Positions 21,385-30,978 of a stretch of 64,000 nucleotides of DNA are shown here, one piece after another. Each line of letters opens with the position of its first letter. Within the stretch, counting starts at the first letter, position 1. Position numbers and translations under genes: made by a program. Source of the stretch: Cephalotrichum gorgonifer (Eukaryota; Ascomycota; Sordariomycetes; Microascales; Microascaceae); contig ONZQ02000001.1 in assembly GCA_900312665.1 (NCBI GenBank), forward strand, positions 2,457,248 to 2,521,247, in the 5' to 3' direction. Under the pieces are notes generated by a model. It ran no database searches. It had not been told where the DNA came from and saw only the letters and a program-made list of their open reading frames with translations.

Positions 21385-22344
21385 TTAGATCCAAAGAGCG
21401 GGAGCCGGCCGAGACTGCCTGGCATCCCTGTCATTGAAAAAGGTGGCCGTGAGAGTTTGGATGTCGTGGAGGTAAACGTCCGCACTGAACTTGCATAGGC
21501 CTCGGGAAATGAGTTCCCTCTCCTCTTCATCGATGACGTTGATCCTCTCATTGATGCCAAACTCTTCAGCCATTTCCGTGACCTGGGCAAGTTCCTGGCT
21601 GAATGGATGCTGGGCCGCAAGTTGGGCCTTCGAATGTGGCATCGTGGCACTGACAGGAGTCGGAGGGGGCGGTAACGAGACCGAGGACTGGGACTGGAAT
21701 GATCGGTGAGATGACGCCGTCGACGGCGAGACTGAATGAGCCGGGCTTCGCGCGACACCGTTAGAGCGAGACATAGACCCGGCCCTTGGGTTCGGTTTCT
21801 GAAGACGCCCAGTCGACCTCTGGCGCGTCATCGCTTCCATAGAGGCCTGCTTAGTGTGCGATGGGGACCGCTGCGGGATCGTAGGCGCGGGGATAGATGG
21901 TGCTGGGCGTGGGTCCTGGATTTGCTGGGGAGTCATGAAGTAACACGACAGGTGATTTGGCTCCGGCGACAGAGACCGCTTCAGCTCACTGGGGGACACA
22001 TCGGGGCTGGTGGGAGGGGAGGAGGCAGCGGTTCCCGGGGCGCTATCCGACTCGTTATCCGAGTTCGATGACTTCGCGGACTTCGTCGATAATTGGCTTG
22101 AGCCCGATGTGGAAGGCCTGGGAAGATCGGGCGCATTGTAGGAGAGCATGTTGGTGGTGTGGATGAGTTCAACAGGTCCCGAGATTTTCGGTCGATAGAC
22201 GTTTTCCGAGTCCAATTTTGATCGAGCCGGGGCGGCGTTTACTGTGTTGCTTCGCTGCACCGCGGCTCTCTCCCTCGCCTCCTGCGCAAGTTCGAGACTC
22301 ATCTTCACCCTTCGGGTGGTGAATGCCCTTGCGATTGACGGCAT
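21385..22344 (-). CDS. Conserved fungal protein of unknown function, low-complexity
   Basis: Single open frame of 319 aa. N-terminus MPSIARAFTTRRVKMSLELA could be a weak mitochondrial-type presequence (Arg-rich, no acids). The middle 200 residues are Ser/Pro/Thr-rich and disordered (repeated SPS, PPTSP). The C-terminal third is ordered and likely the functional part: QHPFSQELAQVTEMAEEF followed by INVIDEEERELISRGLCKF and SADVYLHDIQTL. That acidic, helix-like block looks conserved in filamentous ascomycetes by my recollection. No catalytic motif seen. The last 20 residues are poor in helix pattern, so a terminal intron cannot be excluded. Confidence 0.7.
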   Translation of the reverse strand: MPSIARAFTTRRVKMSLELAQEARERAAVQRSNTVNAAPARSKLDSENVYRPKISGPVELIHTTNMLSYNAPDLPRPSTSGSSQLSTKSAKSSNSDNESDSAPGTAASSPPTSPDVSPSELKRSLSPEPNHLSCYFMTPQQIQDPRPAPSIPAPTIPQRSPSHTKQASMEAMTRQRSTGRLQKPNPRAGSMSRSNGVARSPAHSVSPSTASSHRSFQSQSSVSLPPPPTPVSATMPHSKAQLAAQHPFSQELAQVTEMAEEFGINERINVIDEEERELISRGLCKFSADVYLHDIQTLTATFFNDRDARQSRPAPALWI

Positions 22345-25300
22345 GATGACGGGTCAACTTGTTCTTCCTGGGCGATGCTGAGGTCTGAGGAAGGATTTCC
22401 GGTTGTTGAAGAGTGCGGGTGTTCCCTTATTGTTGGTAGGAAAGTGGCTCAGTAATGCCCGGTGCTCAATAAGCAGTATGCGTATGTATGAGTGAGTGTA
22501 CGTGCGCGAGTGTGTGTGTCCGAGGGTAGAAGATGCAGGTTGCTGAGAGAACTTGGCGAAGGTTTGGGAATGGCGCCCTGAGGAAGTTTCGACTAACACG
22601 GCACCAGTACCCTAGTAAAAGATACCGAGAGCTCCAGTCCTAATCGGGTGGGAGGGGGGCACGCCTTTGTTCTTGGTAGGCGGTCGATCTTGGGCCGGCG
22701 GCGCGTGGTAGGTGGAACGGCTTGGAAGTGTGGGCACGGGAAAATATGGGTGGGGTACTGCAGGTGATATTGCTATGACCAAAGAATGTTGCACTGGAGC
22801 GGCAAGAAGATTCCAACAAGAGAAAGGGAAAAAAAAGAGTGTGAGGCGTCAAGCTTTCAGACTCTGCGACAGAATCAAACTCAAAACTCGAAAAGTCGTG
22901 AGTGACGGGCGCCGGATACAAAGAAACGATGTTTCATAAACAAACTCTGGCGCTTTGCGCTACAGGTTTTGATCGAAGACGGGAAGATGAAGTAAAGCTG
23001 GAGAAGGTCTGTTCTCGAAATGCCGAAGCGAGAGGAGAAGGCCAATTTCAGGGCAAAGAGGACTGCTCTGCGGAAACCATCAAGGCGCGGGCGCAGATAG
23101 GGTTCTGGAAAGAGGCTGTCCTTTATCCCTCTTCCTTGATTTGAAGGAATGGTGCGAAGCGTTCGTCAAGAATGAGCGTCACAGGTGCTACCACGAGGTC
23201 GCTCGTGGGCTTGTATTCCGCCGAGTGCTGATGTACGTGCGCGTGATCGAATGAATGTGTGCGAAGAGGTGAAGTATGGTTACCTAGGAATTTGTCTTGA
23301 TGGATGTATGTCTGTCTTCCCGATCCGGCGAGAGACGGAAAAAAAAATGAGATGAAACGAAAATGGGAATGTTGAAGGAGAGAATAGACCGAAACTCTGG
23401 GAGAGAGTTGCCTGTGGTCAAGCGTAAACTCGAGAATCGCGTCAACGCAGGTTTGTCCAGCGGCCGTGGTGGTGGGAGGGGGGGGAAAGGTGAATTCTTC
23501 CGGGGTGGCCAAACGGCCAGGCGCGATGGCGATGGCGTTGTATTTCTGCAATATCAGGTACAGGGCCAGAGTCTCCCCGTGTACCCACTCCCGTCTACCC
23601 CTTCCCTAGCACACTCCCCTTCCCCAGTCTCTCGACTGAGTCGCCGCCCGACCCAGGAGGTGAGATGGTCCGATAAGGTGCTCCGCGTGTCTCTCCAAAG
23701 AACCCTGAGCATGTGGTCCAATGGGCTTGGTCCCTCCTTCCCGACCCACGATCTTCACCCCGGTCCCACTAGTCTGTTCTTTCCAAACTCGGCCCCCGCT
23801 ACGACGCTGGTCCAGCACATCGTTCGCTCGCCCCTGACTTCTGCGTCATCCAAATTATGGGCCCGACGAGCACAAGCGACGTCTTCGTCCAATCAAGCCC
23901 CGTCCCTCCTTGCAACCCCTGTCGCTTCCTGGCCCGATTGTGGGTCCCTCGTCTTGTCTGGCCGCCACCAGCCAGGAACAACCGCCCAAAGCAACTCCCG
24001 TCCCTGTGACTGGCTTGTCACCATGCTTCTTTCTTCCATGAGCTACTGCTCACGCTTTCACTTCCTCCGACGATCTTTGCGTGGTCTACAAGTACCATCT
24101 CTTTTGCAATGATCAGTGTTTCGGCATATACTCGTTTCTACTTGTTCTCGTACTGCGAAACCAGGAAGTCGAAAGAATAGATCAGCGAGAGCACAGCGCG
24201 AGTTCGACCGGGCCGTCTTCGCGGCACGGCTAATTAATGGAGCCCCCGTTCAAACAGGACCAGATCAGCGGGCCAAGATGCTAGTACTTGTATACTTGTA
24301 GGTATACTTGTACCAGCACTCCCAGGTCCGAACCCAGTAGCACGTATCACTTGACCAATCCACTCAGCGCGAACAGATCTGCAGTGGAGTGAGTCCTTGA
24401 TGCAAGCATTTTAACATGGGTAGTCCTAGTACGTAGTCGCATAAGTACTCATCCAGAACTCCCCTCGCCATTTTATCCCTCATGGCCGTTGGCTGCCACC
24501 ATCACTCGGGCGGTTCTGTGTCTGTGGTTCGGTGATGCGAACGTCTCAGGCTGCAATGGACGATGTCAGCGTATGAGATTCGAAGAAACGGCGAGTTACC
24601 TCCTGCGGCACCTCATCGTTTATGCCTATTCATCCGATCAAATCGTTTCGCCCAGGCCGAAGGGATCTCCATTTATCCTCGTGCCATCCAGGTTTGGGAC
24701 CATTTCTAATACCAGTTACCTTCGGACGGCGATCATGGAACGGTCCTGCTGTGCAGTGGTCTGGAGGGGATCTCTGTCGATCCTTCCATTAACAGCATGG
24801 GTACCTGGGTAACAATGTGATTGGATGGGTGCGAACAGAGAACCCCCTTTTGTTTTTTCGCCATGGTGGGTCCGTGTTTCAGACATCTTTGTCTCCACCG
24901 GGCCGGGGAGAAGGTGAACGCCACGGGCGGCCCCGTGCTATGACCGCCGTTTTGTTCGAACTCTTCATCGTTCTTCGTCCTTTTGTTTGTGCGGAGGAGG
25001 TCAAAGATCAGAGACAATCACATGCATAGCCCCACCGAGAAACGCGCGGTAAGGAGGAGCTGCGTTGATTGCAAATAGGACTACTCTCTTCCGTATTATT
25101 ATTCGTAGGCCAAAAATGAACAGGGCGTAATACAAGTAAATAGCAGCGCTGGCATAGCCCAGCAATTCTTTCGGGTCAAGTTTGAGGTCGCGGTCGACTC
25201 CATCAGCCAGGGGATCGATAACCTGCATCAGGATGCAGTGCAGGTGTTCTCGCGGCCCAGCACATGCGACTCTCGCAATGCTGTGGATCGGCCACCTCCC

Positions 25301-25613
25301 ATGCCCTCCAGTTAAGACTCAACCTGGAGACAGAAAGAAGCTGCAAGCCGGTGGGCATACTTCGAGCCATAAGAGGCACGGATTTCTGGCGCTTCCATGA
25401 CAACCCCAGGCATAGGCTACGACACAAATGCTGAGACATTATTACATCATGGTCTGAGAAGCGCAAGTGGCCCTATTAGTGTCCTCCAGCACTCGCATTT
25501 ACCGTAGTATATGTCTTAGGAACATTCACGGTCTCACCGCCCTGGCCGGTGTTAGTGCAACTGGCGACAAAATAGCAAAGACCAAACTGTCTTGGTATAT
25601 ATTCATCCTCCGC
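22345..25613. other. 3.3 kb intergenic region
   Basis: Between two tandem minus-strand genes. The first kilobase upstream of 22344 is purine/pyrimidine biased and likely leader and promoter. A Pol III-box-like sequence followed by TACAAGTA repeats lies at 24283-24375. Overlapping ORFs of up to 249 codons show no domain. Confidence 0.45.
24283..24314. repeat. Cluster of TACTTGTA repeats
   Basis: AGTACTTGTATACTTGTA followed by GGTATACTTGTACC: three TACTTGTA units with GTATAC between them. It is one of many such clusters in the intergenic DNA of this window. Confidence 0.75.
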
Positions 25614-27343
25614 TCAGTCCTCGTCCATGGCATCCCCGCTCATAACATCATCATCCGAATCATCCTCATCGTCCTCTCCGTCCTCTCCCTCGCTCGAGTC
25701 GCTGCTCTCCTCCTCCACCCCCACAAGCCTCTCCTCCTGCACCTCCCCCTCCGGAACCCGCCCGGCGAAGGCCTTCCTAACGGCGGCGTTCGTGCTCGTG
25801 TCCCACACGTGCATGGTTCCACGACTTCCTGCAACGGCAAGCCGGAACGCCACCTCCGGGTCCGGCGCAAACGACGTCGTAAACACCTTTCCGACATCGA
25901 GATTGCGCGAGACCACCATGGTCGGCCCCGTGGGTTGAATGTTCCAGATCTTGACTGTCTTGTCCGTAGATCCGGTTGCCATGAATCCGGGTATCACGCT
26001 GTTGAGGTCGAGGGATGAGACCGACTCATCGTGTGCCTGCAACGTCCAGATCGGCTTCGTCGCCGTGATGTCCGCGGGGGCATTGCGGGCGTCGTGGTAG
26101 TGGACCATGCCGTTTTCCGTCGAGACGAAGAAGCAATTCGGGTTGTGCGGGTCCCACTTCACTGTCTCAACGTCGCTCTCCACCTTCCAGCGGGGCACCT
26201 TCGCATCGGGAGCCCTCATATCCGCGGCAACGACCGTCCTGTCGTAGCTCCCGCTAAGGAGTACGGTTGCCTCGACAGGGTGCCACGCTAGCGAACACAC
26301 CTTATCCTGGTGGTACGAGTATGACTTGGCGCACTTGGTTGTGTGTAGATCCCATAGCTTGATAGTCTTGTCGGCCGATCCCGACGCCAGTAGGTTTCGG
26401 TGGTTCCTGTTGGCCGCCAGCGCCAGGACCGCGTCGACGTGGTACTCGTCGTTGGCCTTGGGCTTCTTCTTCTTCTTCTTCCTGGTCTCCCTGAGTCCCT
26501 CCGCTGTGTTGGCCTGCCCCAGGATCGCATTGGGGTAGATGCGGTCCACCGTATCCAGATCCCAGATCTCGATGCCCGGATCCATGGTGCCGATGGCGAC
26601 GAAGTTTGCCCTGGTATCTGGGTTCACACCCTCCTTCTGGACCGCGATGTCGAGCCACTCCATGCAGAGTGGGATCGCGGGGAGCATGATGTCGTGGTGG
26701 ACGTATAGATTGCTCTCGTTATCCTCATAGACGTGTACCACTAGGTGAGCGAGGTCGTCCTCCACCCTTGCCGCCAACAGCATGTTGTCTGTGGGCAGGA
26801 CTTGGAGATCCTCCCTGTCCTCGTCCTCATCCTCGTCTTCCGGAATCTGGATGTAGGGGTCATCCTTGTTAGATTCGTAGAAGGTTAGAGATTTTGTGCT
26901 TCCGAACATAGACAGCGGTTGGCCCGATACGGTGTCTTCCACGTCGTCATCGTCGTAGTGTTCTAGGTCGTACTCCTTTAGGTCCTCGTCTATCACGGCA
27001 CTTTGGCAAACAGTTAGTCTAGGGGATCCTCAGAGTAGAGATACCGCGCTGGGGTCTTCGCGTACTCTTCTTGGATTTCCTTCTTCTCCTTCTTCTCTTT
27101 CTTTTCCTTCTTCTTCTTCTTCTTCTCGCTCACGGCACCGTCCGCGGCAGCCTCACCCTCGGGCGCCTCCTCGTCCGCGTGCTCAGCGTCCTGCGCCTCG
27201 GCGAGGTCCTCGGTCGCGTCTTCAACCTGCAGCTTCGCAATCTCCGCTATTCTGTCGAACTCGGCCTCGTCAAAGTTGTACTTATCCGGGAACTGCGCAG
27301 CGACTCCGCGAGGGACCCACTGGGCCGCCGTTATCATAGACAT
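25614..27343 (-). CDS. PWP1: Pwp1, WD40 ribosome-biogenesis factor
   Basis: Two exons: 27045-27343 and 25614-27000, joined in phase across a 44-nt intron with GACTAAC branch site, giving 561 aa (559 from the second ATG at 27337). Yeast Pwp1 is similar in length. The N-terminus AAQWVPRGVAAQFPDKYNFD is the family start, followed by a Lys-rich stretch (KKKKKKEKKEKKEKKE), the acidic block DEDLKEYDLEHYDDDD, then WD40 blades with LLASGSADKTIKLWDLH, LLSGSYDRTVVAAD and FMATGSTDKTVKIWN. The C-terminal tail is Asp/Glu-rich. Pwp1 acts in the nucleolus in early 60S pre-rRNA processing (family knowledge). Shares a promoter region with divergent Prp16. Confidence 0.95.
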
Positions 27344-27761
27344 GCTTGGATGCGGGGGCGTGGATCGGGGCAATAATTTGCCGAACAGTTGTTGCACTCC
27401 CGATATACCAGGGCGGAAACTGGTATTTGGTTACCGTGACAAGATTTTCCTCCGTCTAGCTTTCTCGTGAGGTGCCGCCCTCGTCCGAGCTTGTGGTTGT
27501 GGTGGGGGGAACACAAAAAAATTCAGTGGAGTGGGGGGGTGGACGTTATCTTATCGCGATAAGATAGCGGTAATAGCTTCTGGGCCTCTGGGCACCAGTG
27601 CAAATTCCCAGCTGGTGCCACCGGCTTACACGTGAGGACGCGCCTCACCTCTCACCTCTCACCTTCAAGATCCCTGCTCAGGCTCATCTTCATCGCGAAA
27701 TCCGCACTCAGAACAGGAGGAAGTACGGCACATCAACCCTGGCGAGAGGTCTGGAGGCACG
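27344..27761. promoter_or_regulatory. Bidirectional promoter between Pwp1 and Prp16
   Basis: 418 bp between two divergent starts of nuclear RNA-processing genes. Its most notable element is the 20-bp palindrome described separately. Direct repeats CACCTCTCAC occur near 27646-27663 in what is likely the Prp16 leader. Confidence 0.65.
27547..27566. promoter_or_regulatory. Perfect 20-bp palindrome with inverted GATA sites
   Basis: TATCTTATCG is followed directly by its exact reverse complement CGATAAGATA. Each arm carries GATAAG, the core of GATA-factor sites, in opposite orientation. It lies about 195 bp before the Prp16 ATG and 205 bp before the Pwp1 ATG, close to the middle of the shared promoter. 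Confidence 0.8.
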
Positions 27762-30704
27762 ATGGACGATACCGAGTACTCCGCAAACCAGCCAAAGCCC
27801 AGGTATGAAGGCTCCAGGCAAAACTACGACAGGCGCGATGGCGCGTCATCGCGGAGGTATCAAGGGAGGGGACGTGATGAGACGCCACGAGGACGGCCAC
27901 AGCGCGAGAGCACGCCCACTGATGTTCAACCCGACGAAGACTTAGAGGCCCTGGATCGAGACTGGTATGCCGGCGACGATGCCGGACACGCCCTGGGTGA
28001 TGATTACAACCCTTTTGGCATGTACCAGGACGCCACCTTGGAGTCGACGTCACAAGATGCATCGTCGCGGGCGCAGAAGGTGACGGGCCGCTTCGATGCT
28101 AGGAAGGAGCAGCGACAGAAGGACAACGATGCGTGGGAGCTGAACCGGATGGTCACGTCTGGCGTCGCGCAGAGGCGAGACTGGTCCGGGGACTTCGACG
28201 AGGAGGAGGCCATGAGGGTGCACCTCCTGACGCACGAGCTGCGGCCGCCGTTCCTGGAGGGGAAGACGATATTCACGAAGCAGCAGGAGCCCGTGTCTGC
28301 GATTCGAGACCCACAGGGCCACATGGCCGTCGCGAGCCGGAAGGGCAGCAAGGTCGTGAAGGACGCGAGGCAGCAGCGGGAGAGGCAGCGGCAGGCGCAG
28401 CAGGCGACGAGCATGGCTGGTACGATGCTGGGAAAGGTTATGGGTGTGAAGGACGACGACGATGTCGACAGCGCGCTGCCCGTCGCGGCGGCGCCGCAGC
28501 TGAAGGGGCCGCGGGGGAACGTCGACGACGCGGATAAGAAAAGGATGAACGACGGTGCGAGTAACTTCAGTCGGAGTAAAACGCTGCGGGAACAGCGCGA
28601 GTTCTTACCGGCGTTCTCGGTGAGAGAGGACCTTATCCGTGTCATTCGGGAGAATCAAGTGGTGATTGTCGTGGGTGAGACGGGGTCGGGGAAGACAACT
28701 CAGCTGGCGCAATATCTATACGAGGAAGGCTACGGGAAGTACGGGATGATAGGCTGCACACAACCAAGGCGAGTGGCGGCCATGAGTGTTGCCAAGCGAG
28801 TCAGCGAAGAGATGGAGGTGCCTCTAGGTTCGACTGTCGGCTATGCTATCCGATTCGAGGACTGCACCAGCAAGGATACCGTCATCAAGTACATGACCGA
28901 CGGTGTCCTGCTACGAGAGTCAATGAACGACTCGCAGTTGGAGAAATATTCGTGTGTCATCATGGACGAGGCGCACGAAAGGGCACTAAACACCGATATC
29001 CTCCTTGGGCTATTCAACAAGATTCTCCAGCGTCGGCGCGATATAAAGCTCATCGTCACATCGGCGACCATGAACTCGAAGAGGTTTTCTGACTTCTTCG
29101 GCGGTGCGCCCGAGTTCTTTATCCCAGGAAGAACGTTCCCCGTCGACATCATGTACCACCGGTCCCCCGTCGAAGATTATGTCGACGCGGCGGTACACCA
29201 GGTCCTATCGATCCACGTATCCATGGACGCCGGGGATATTCTCGTGTTCATGACCGGACAGGAGGATATCGAGGTTACCTGCGAGCTCATACAGAAGCGG
29301 TTAGATGCCCTTAACGACCCTCCGAAGTTGAGCATCTTGCCCATATACAGTCAGATGCCAGCAGATCTGCAGGCAAAGATCTTCGACAGGGCGCCACCGG
29401 GCGTCCGCAAGTGCATCGTCGCGACGAATATTGCCGAAACCAGTTTGACAGTCGACGGGATCAAGTACGTCGTCGACGCGGGGTACTCCAAGCTCAAAGT
29501 CTATAACCCCAAGATAGGCATGGATACGCTCCAGATCACACCCATTTCCCAAGCGAACGCGTCGCAGAGGGCTGGCCGTGCCGGCCGTACCGGTCCGGGA
29601 AAGGCGTTCCACCTATTTACCGAGAAGTCGTTCAAGGAGGAGCTTTACAGGCAGACTATTCCGGAAATCCAGCGGACGAATTTGAGCAACACGGTGCTCA
29701 TGCTGAAGTCTCTCGGCGTGAAGGACCTCCTAGACTTTGACTTTATGGATCCGCCTCCGCAGGACACCATCACCACGTCCATGTTCGACTTGTGGGCTCT
29801 TGGGGCGCTAGACAACCTCGGGGACCTGACGGCCCTGGGCCGGAAAATGAGCGCCTTCCCCATGGAGCCGTCGCTCTCAAAGCTGCTGATCACGTCGGTA
29901 GAGTACGGCTGCAGTGAGGAGATGGTCACGATCGTCTCCATGCTCTCCGTCCCCAACGTCTTCTACCGGCCGAAAGAACGGCAAGAAGAGGCGGACACGC
30001 AACGCGAGAAGTTCTGGGTGCACGAGTCGGACCATTTGACCTACCTCCAGGTGTACTCTGCGTGGAAGGCGAACCGGTTCTCGGACGGCTGGGCAACGAA
30101 ACACTTCCTGCACGGCAAGTCGCTGCGGCGGGCCAAGGAGATCCGCGAGCAGCTCGTCGACATCATGGCGGCACAGAAGATGGAGATGACCAGCTGCGGG
30201 ACGGACTGGGACGTGATCCGGAAGTGCATATGCTCCGGGTACTACCACCAGGCGGCCAAGTACAAGGGTTCGGGCGAGTACATCAACCTCCGGACGAGCG
30301 TTGCGGTGCAGCTCCACCCGACGAGCGCGCTATACGCGAGCCACCCGCCGGACTATATCGTGTATCACGAGCTTATCCTCACGGGGAAGGTGTACGTCTC
30401 CACGGTCACGGCCGTGGACCCGCACTGGCTCGCGGACCTGGGCGGTGTCTTCTACTCGATCAAGGAGAAGGGGTACTCGGTGGGACAGAAGAAGATGATC
30501 GAAACGGAGTTTAATAGGAGGATGGAGATTGAGGCGAAGATGGTGGAGGACCAGAAGAGGGCCGACGATAAGCGGCGGGCGGAAGAGGATGCTGAGGAAG
30601 CGATCAAGGAGAAGAAGGCCGCAAAGGCGGGGGAGAGGAAGATTGTACAGAGGGGCGCTGTGAAGAAGGTTGTGAGGAAGAAGCCTGGGTTCCGGCCGTA
30701 TTAG
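27762..30704 (+). CDS. PRP16: Prp16, DEAH-box pre-mRNA splicing ATPase
   Basis: Intron-less 980-aa frame. Prp16 remodels the spliceosome after the first catalytic step (family knowledge). The N-terminal 285 residues are charged and carry the family block DDYNPFGMY. Helicase motifs: GETGSGKTTQ (about 304), TQPRRVAAMSVAKRV, MDEAHERALNTD (about 399), SATMNSKRFSDFF, ATNIAETSLTVDGIKYVVD, and QRAGRAGRTGPGKAFHL (about 601). The winged-helix and ratchet region starts at LSNTVLMLKSLGVKDLLDFD, then an OB-fold block with HPTSALYASHPPDYIVYHEL. The C-terminal tail is Lys/Arg-rich. The order and spacing of HA2/OB sequences fit Prp16/DHX38 better than Prp2, Prp22 or Prp43, because of the N-terminal YNPFG segment. 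Confidence 0.95.
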   Translation: MDDTEYSANQPKPRYEGSRQNYDRRDGASSRRYQGRGRDETPRGRPQRESTPTDVQPDEDLEALDRDWYAGDDAGHALGDDYNPFGMYQDATLESTSQDASSRAQKVTGRFDARKEQRQKDNDAWELNRMVTSGVAQRRDWSGDFDEEEAMRVHLLTHELRPPFLEGKTIFTKQQEPVSAIRDPQGHMAVASRKGSKVVKDARQQRERQRQAQQATSMAGTMLGKVMGVKDDDDVDSALPVAAAPQLKGPRGNVDDADKKRMNDGASNFSRSKTLREQREFLPAFSVREDLIRVIRENQVVIVVGETGSGKTTQLAQYLYEEGYGKYGMIGCTQPRRVAAMSVAKRVSEEMEVPLGSTVGYAIRFEDCTSKDTVIKYMTDGVLLRESMNDSQLEKYSCVIMDEAHERALNTDILLGLFNKILQRRRDIKLIVTSATMNSKRFSDFFGGAPEFFIPGRTFPVDIMYHRSPVEDYVDAAVHQVLSIHVSMDAGDILVFMTGQEDIEVTCELIQKRLDALNDPPKLSILPIYSQMPADLQAKIFDRAPPGVRKCIVATNIAETSLTVDGIKYVVDAGYSKLKVYNPKIGMDTLQITPISQANASQRAGRAGRTGPGKAFHLFTEKSFKEELYRQTIPEIQRTNLSNTVLMLKSLGVKDLLDFDFMDPPPQDTITTSMFDLWALGALDNLGDLTALGRKMSAFPMEPSLSKLLITSVEYGCSEEMVTIVSMLSVPNVFYRPKERQEEADTQREKFWVHESDHLTYLQVYSAWKANRFSDGWATKHFLHGKSLRRAKEIREQLVDIMAAQKMEMTSCGTDWDVIRKCICSGYYHQAAKYKGSGEYINLRTSVAVQLHPTSALYASHPPDYIVYHELILTGKVYVSTVTAVDPHWLADLGGVFYSIKEKGYSVGQKKMIETEFNRRMEIEAKMVEDQKRADDKRRAEEDAEEAIKEKKAAKAGERKIVQRGAVKKVVRKKPGFRPY

Positions 30705-30978
30705 GGTGGCCAGAGGTATGTAACGACTAGATATTTCGGAGACTATTATGGTAGAGGATGAGAGCGCTGGATGATTTCTTGGATATGCATGGGGAAAGGG
30801 GGCGGTCCGACTAGCTCCAACAGGAGCGGAGTTTCCCAGCTGATTTTTTTTTGATATGCCGACAAATCGCTACGTGCATTTGGTGATATGAACTCGTACG
30901 TGATTGATGAGAGTTCGACCATGTTGCCTATGTGCACATATATTTATAACTATCTACCTCTAGATGTATTACGATACT
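30705..30978. other. Short convergent intergenic region
   Basis: 274 bp between the stops of Prp16 (+) and the PLP enzyme gene (-). Contains a short T8 run near 30845. Probably only 3' UTRs. Confidence 0.5.

Noticed and set aside
23363..24112. Open frame of 249 codons on the + strand upstream of the 319-aa gene
   Set aside because: Composition looks like translated UTR/promoter (Ser/Pro/Arg with no helix or domain pattern), no splice-compatible partner, and overlapping frames are open on the other strand.
24311..24375. Functional tRNA gene on the minus strand
   Set aside because: A- and B-box-like sequences are present but no acceptor stem or anticodon stem forms; kept only as a possible relic.
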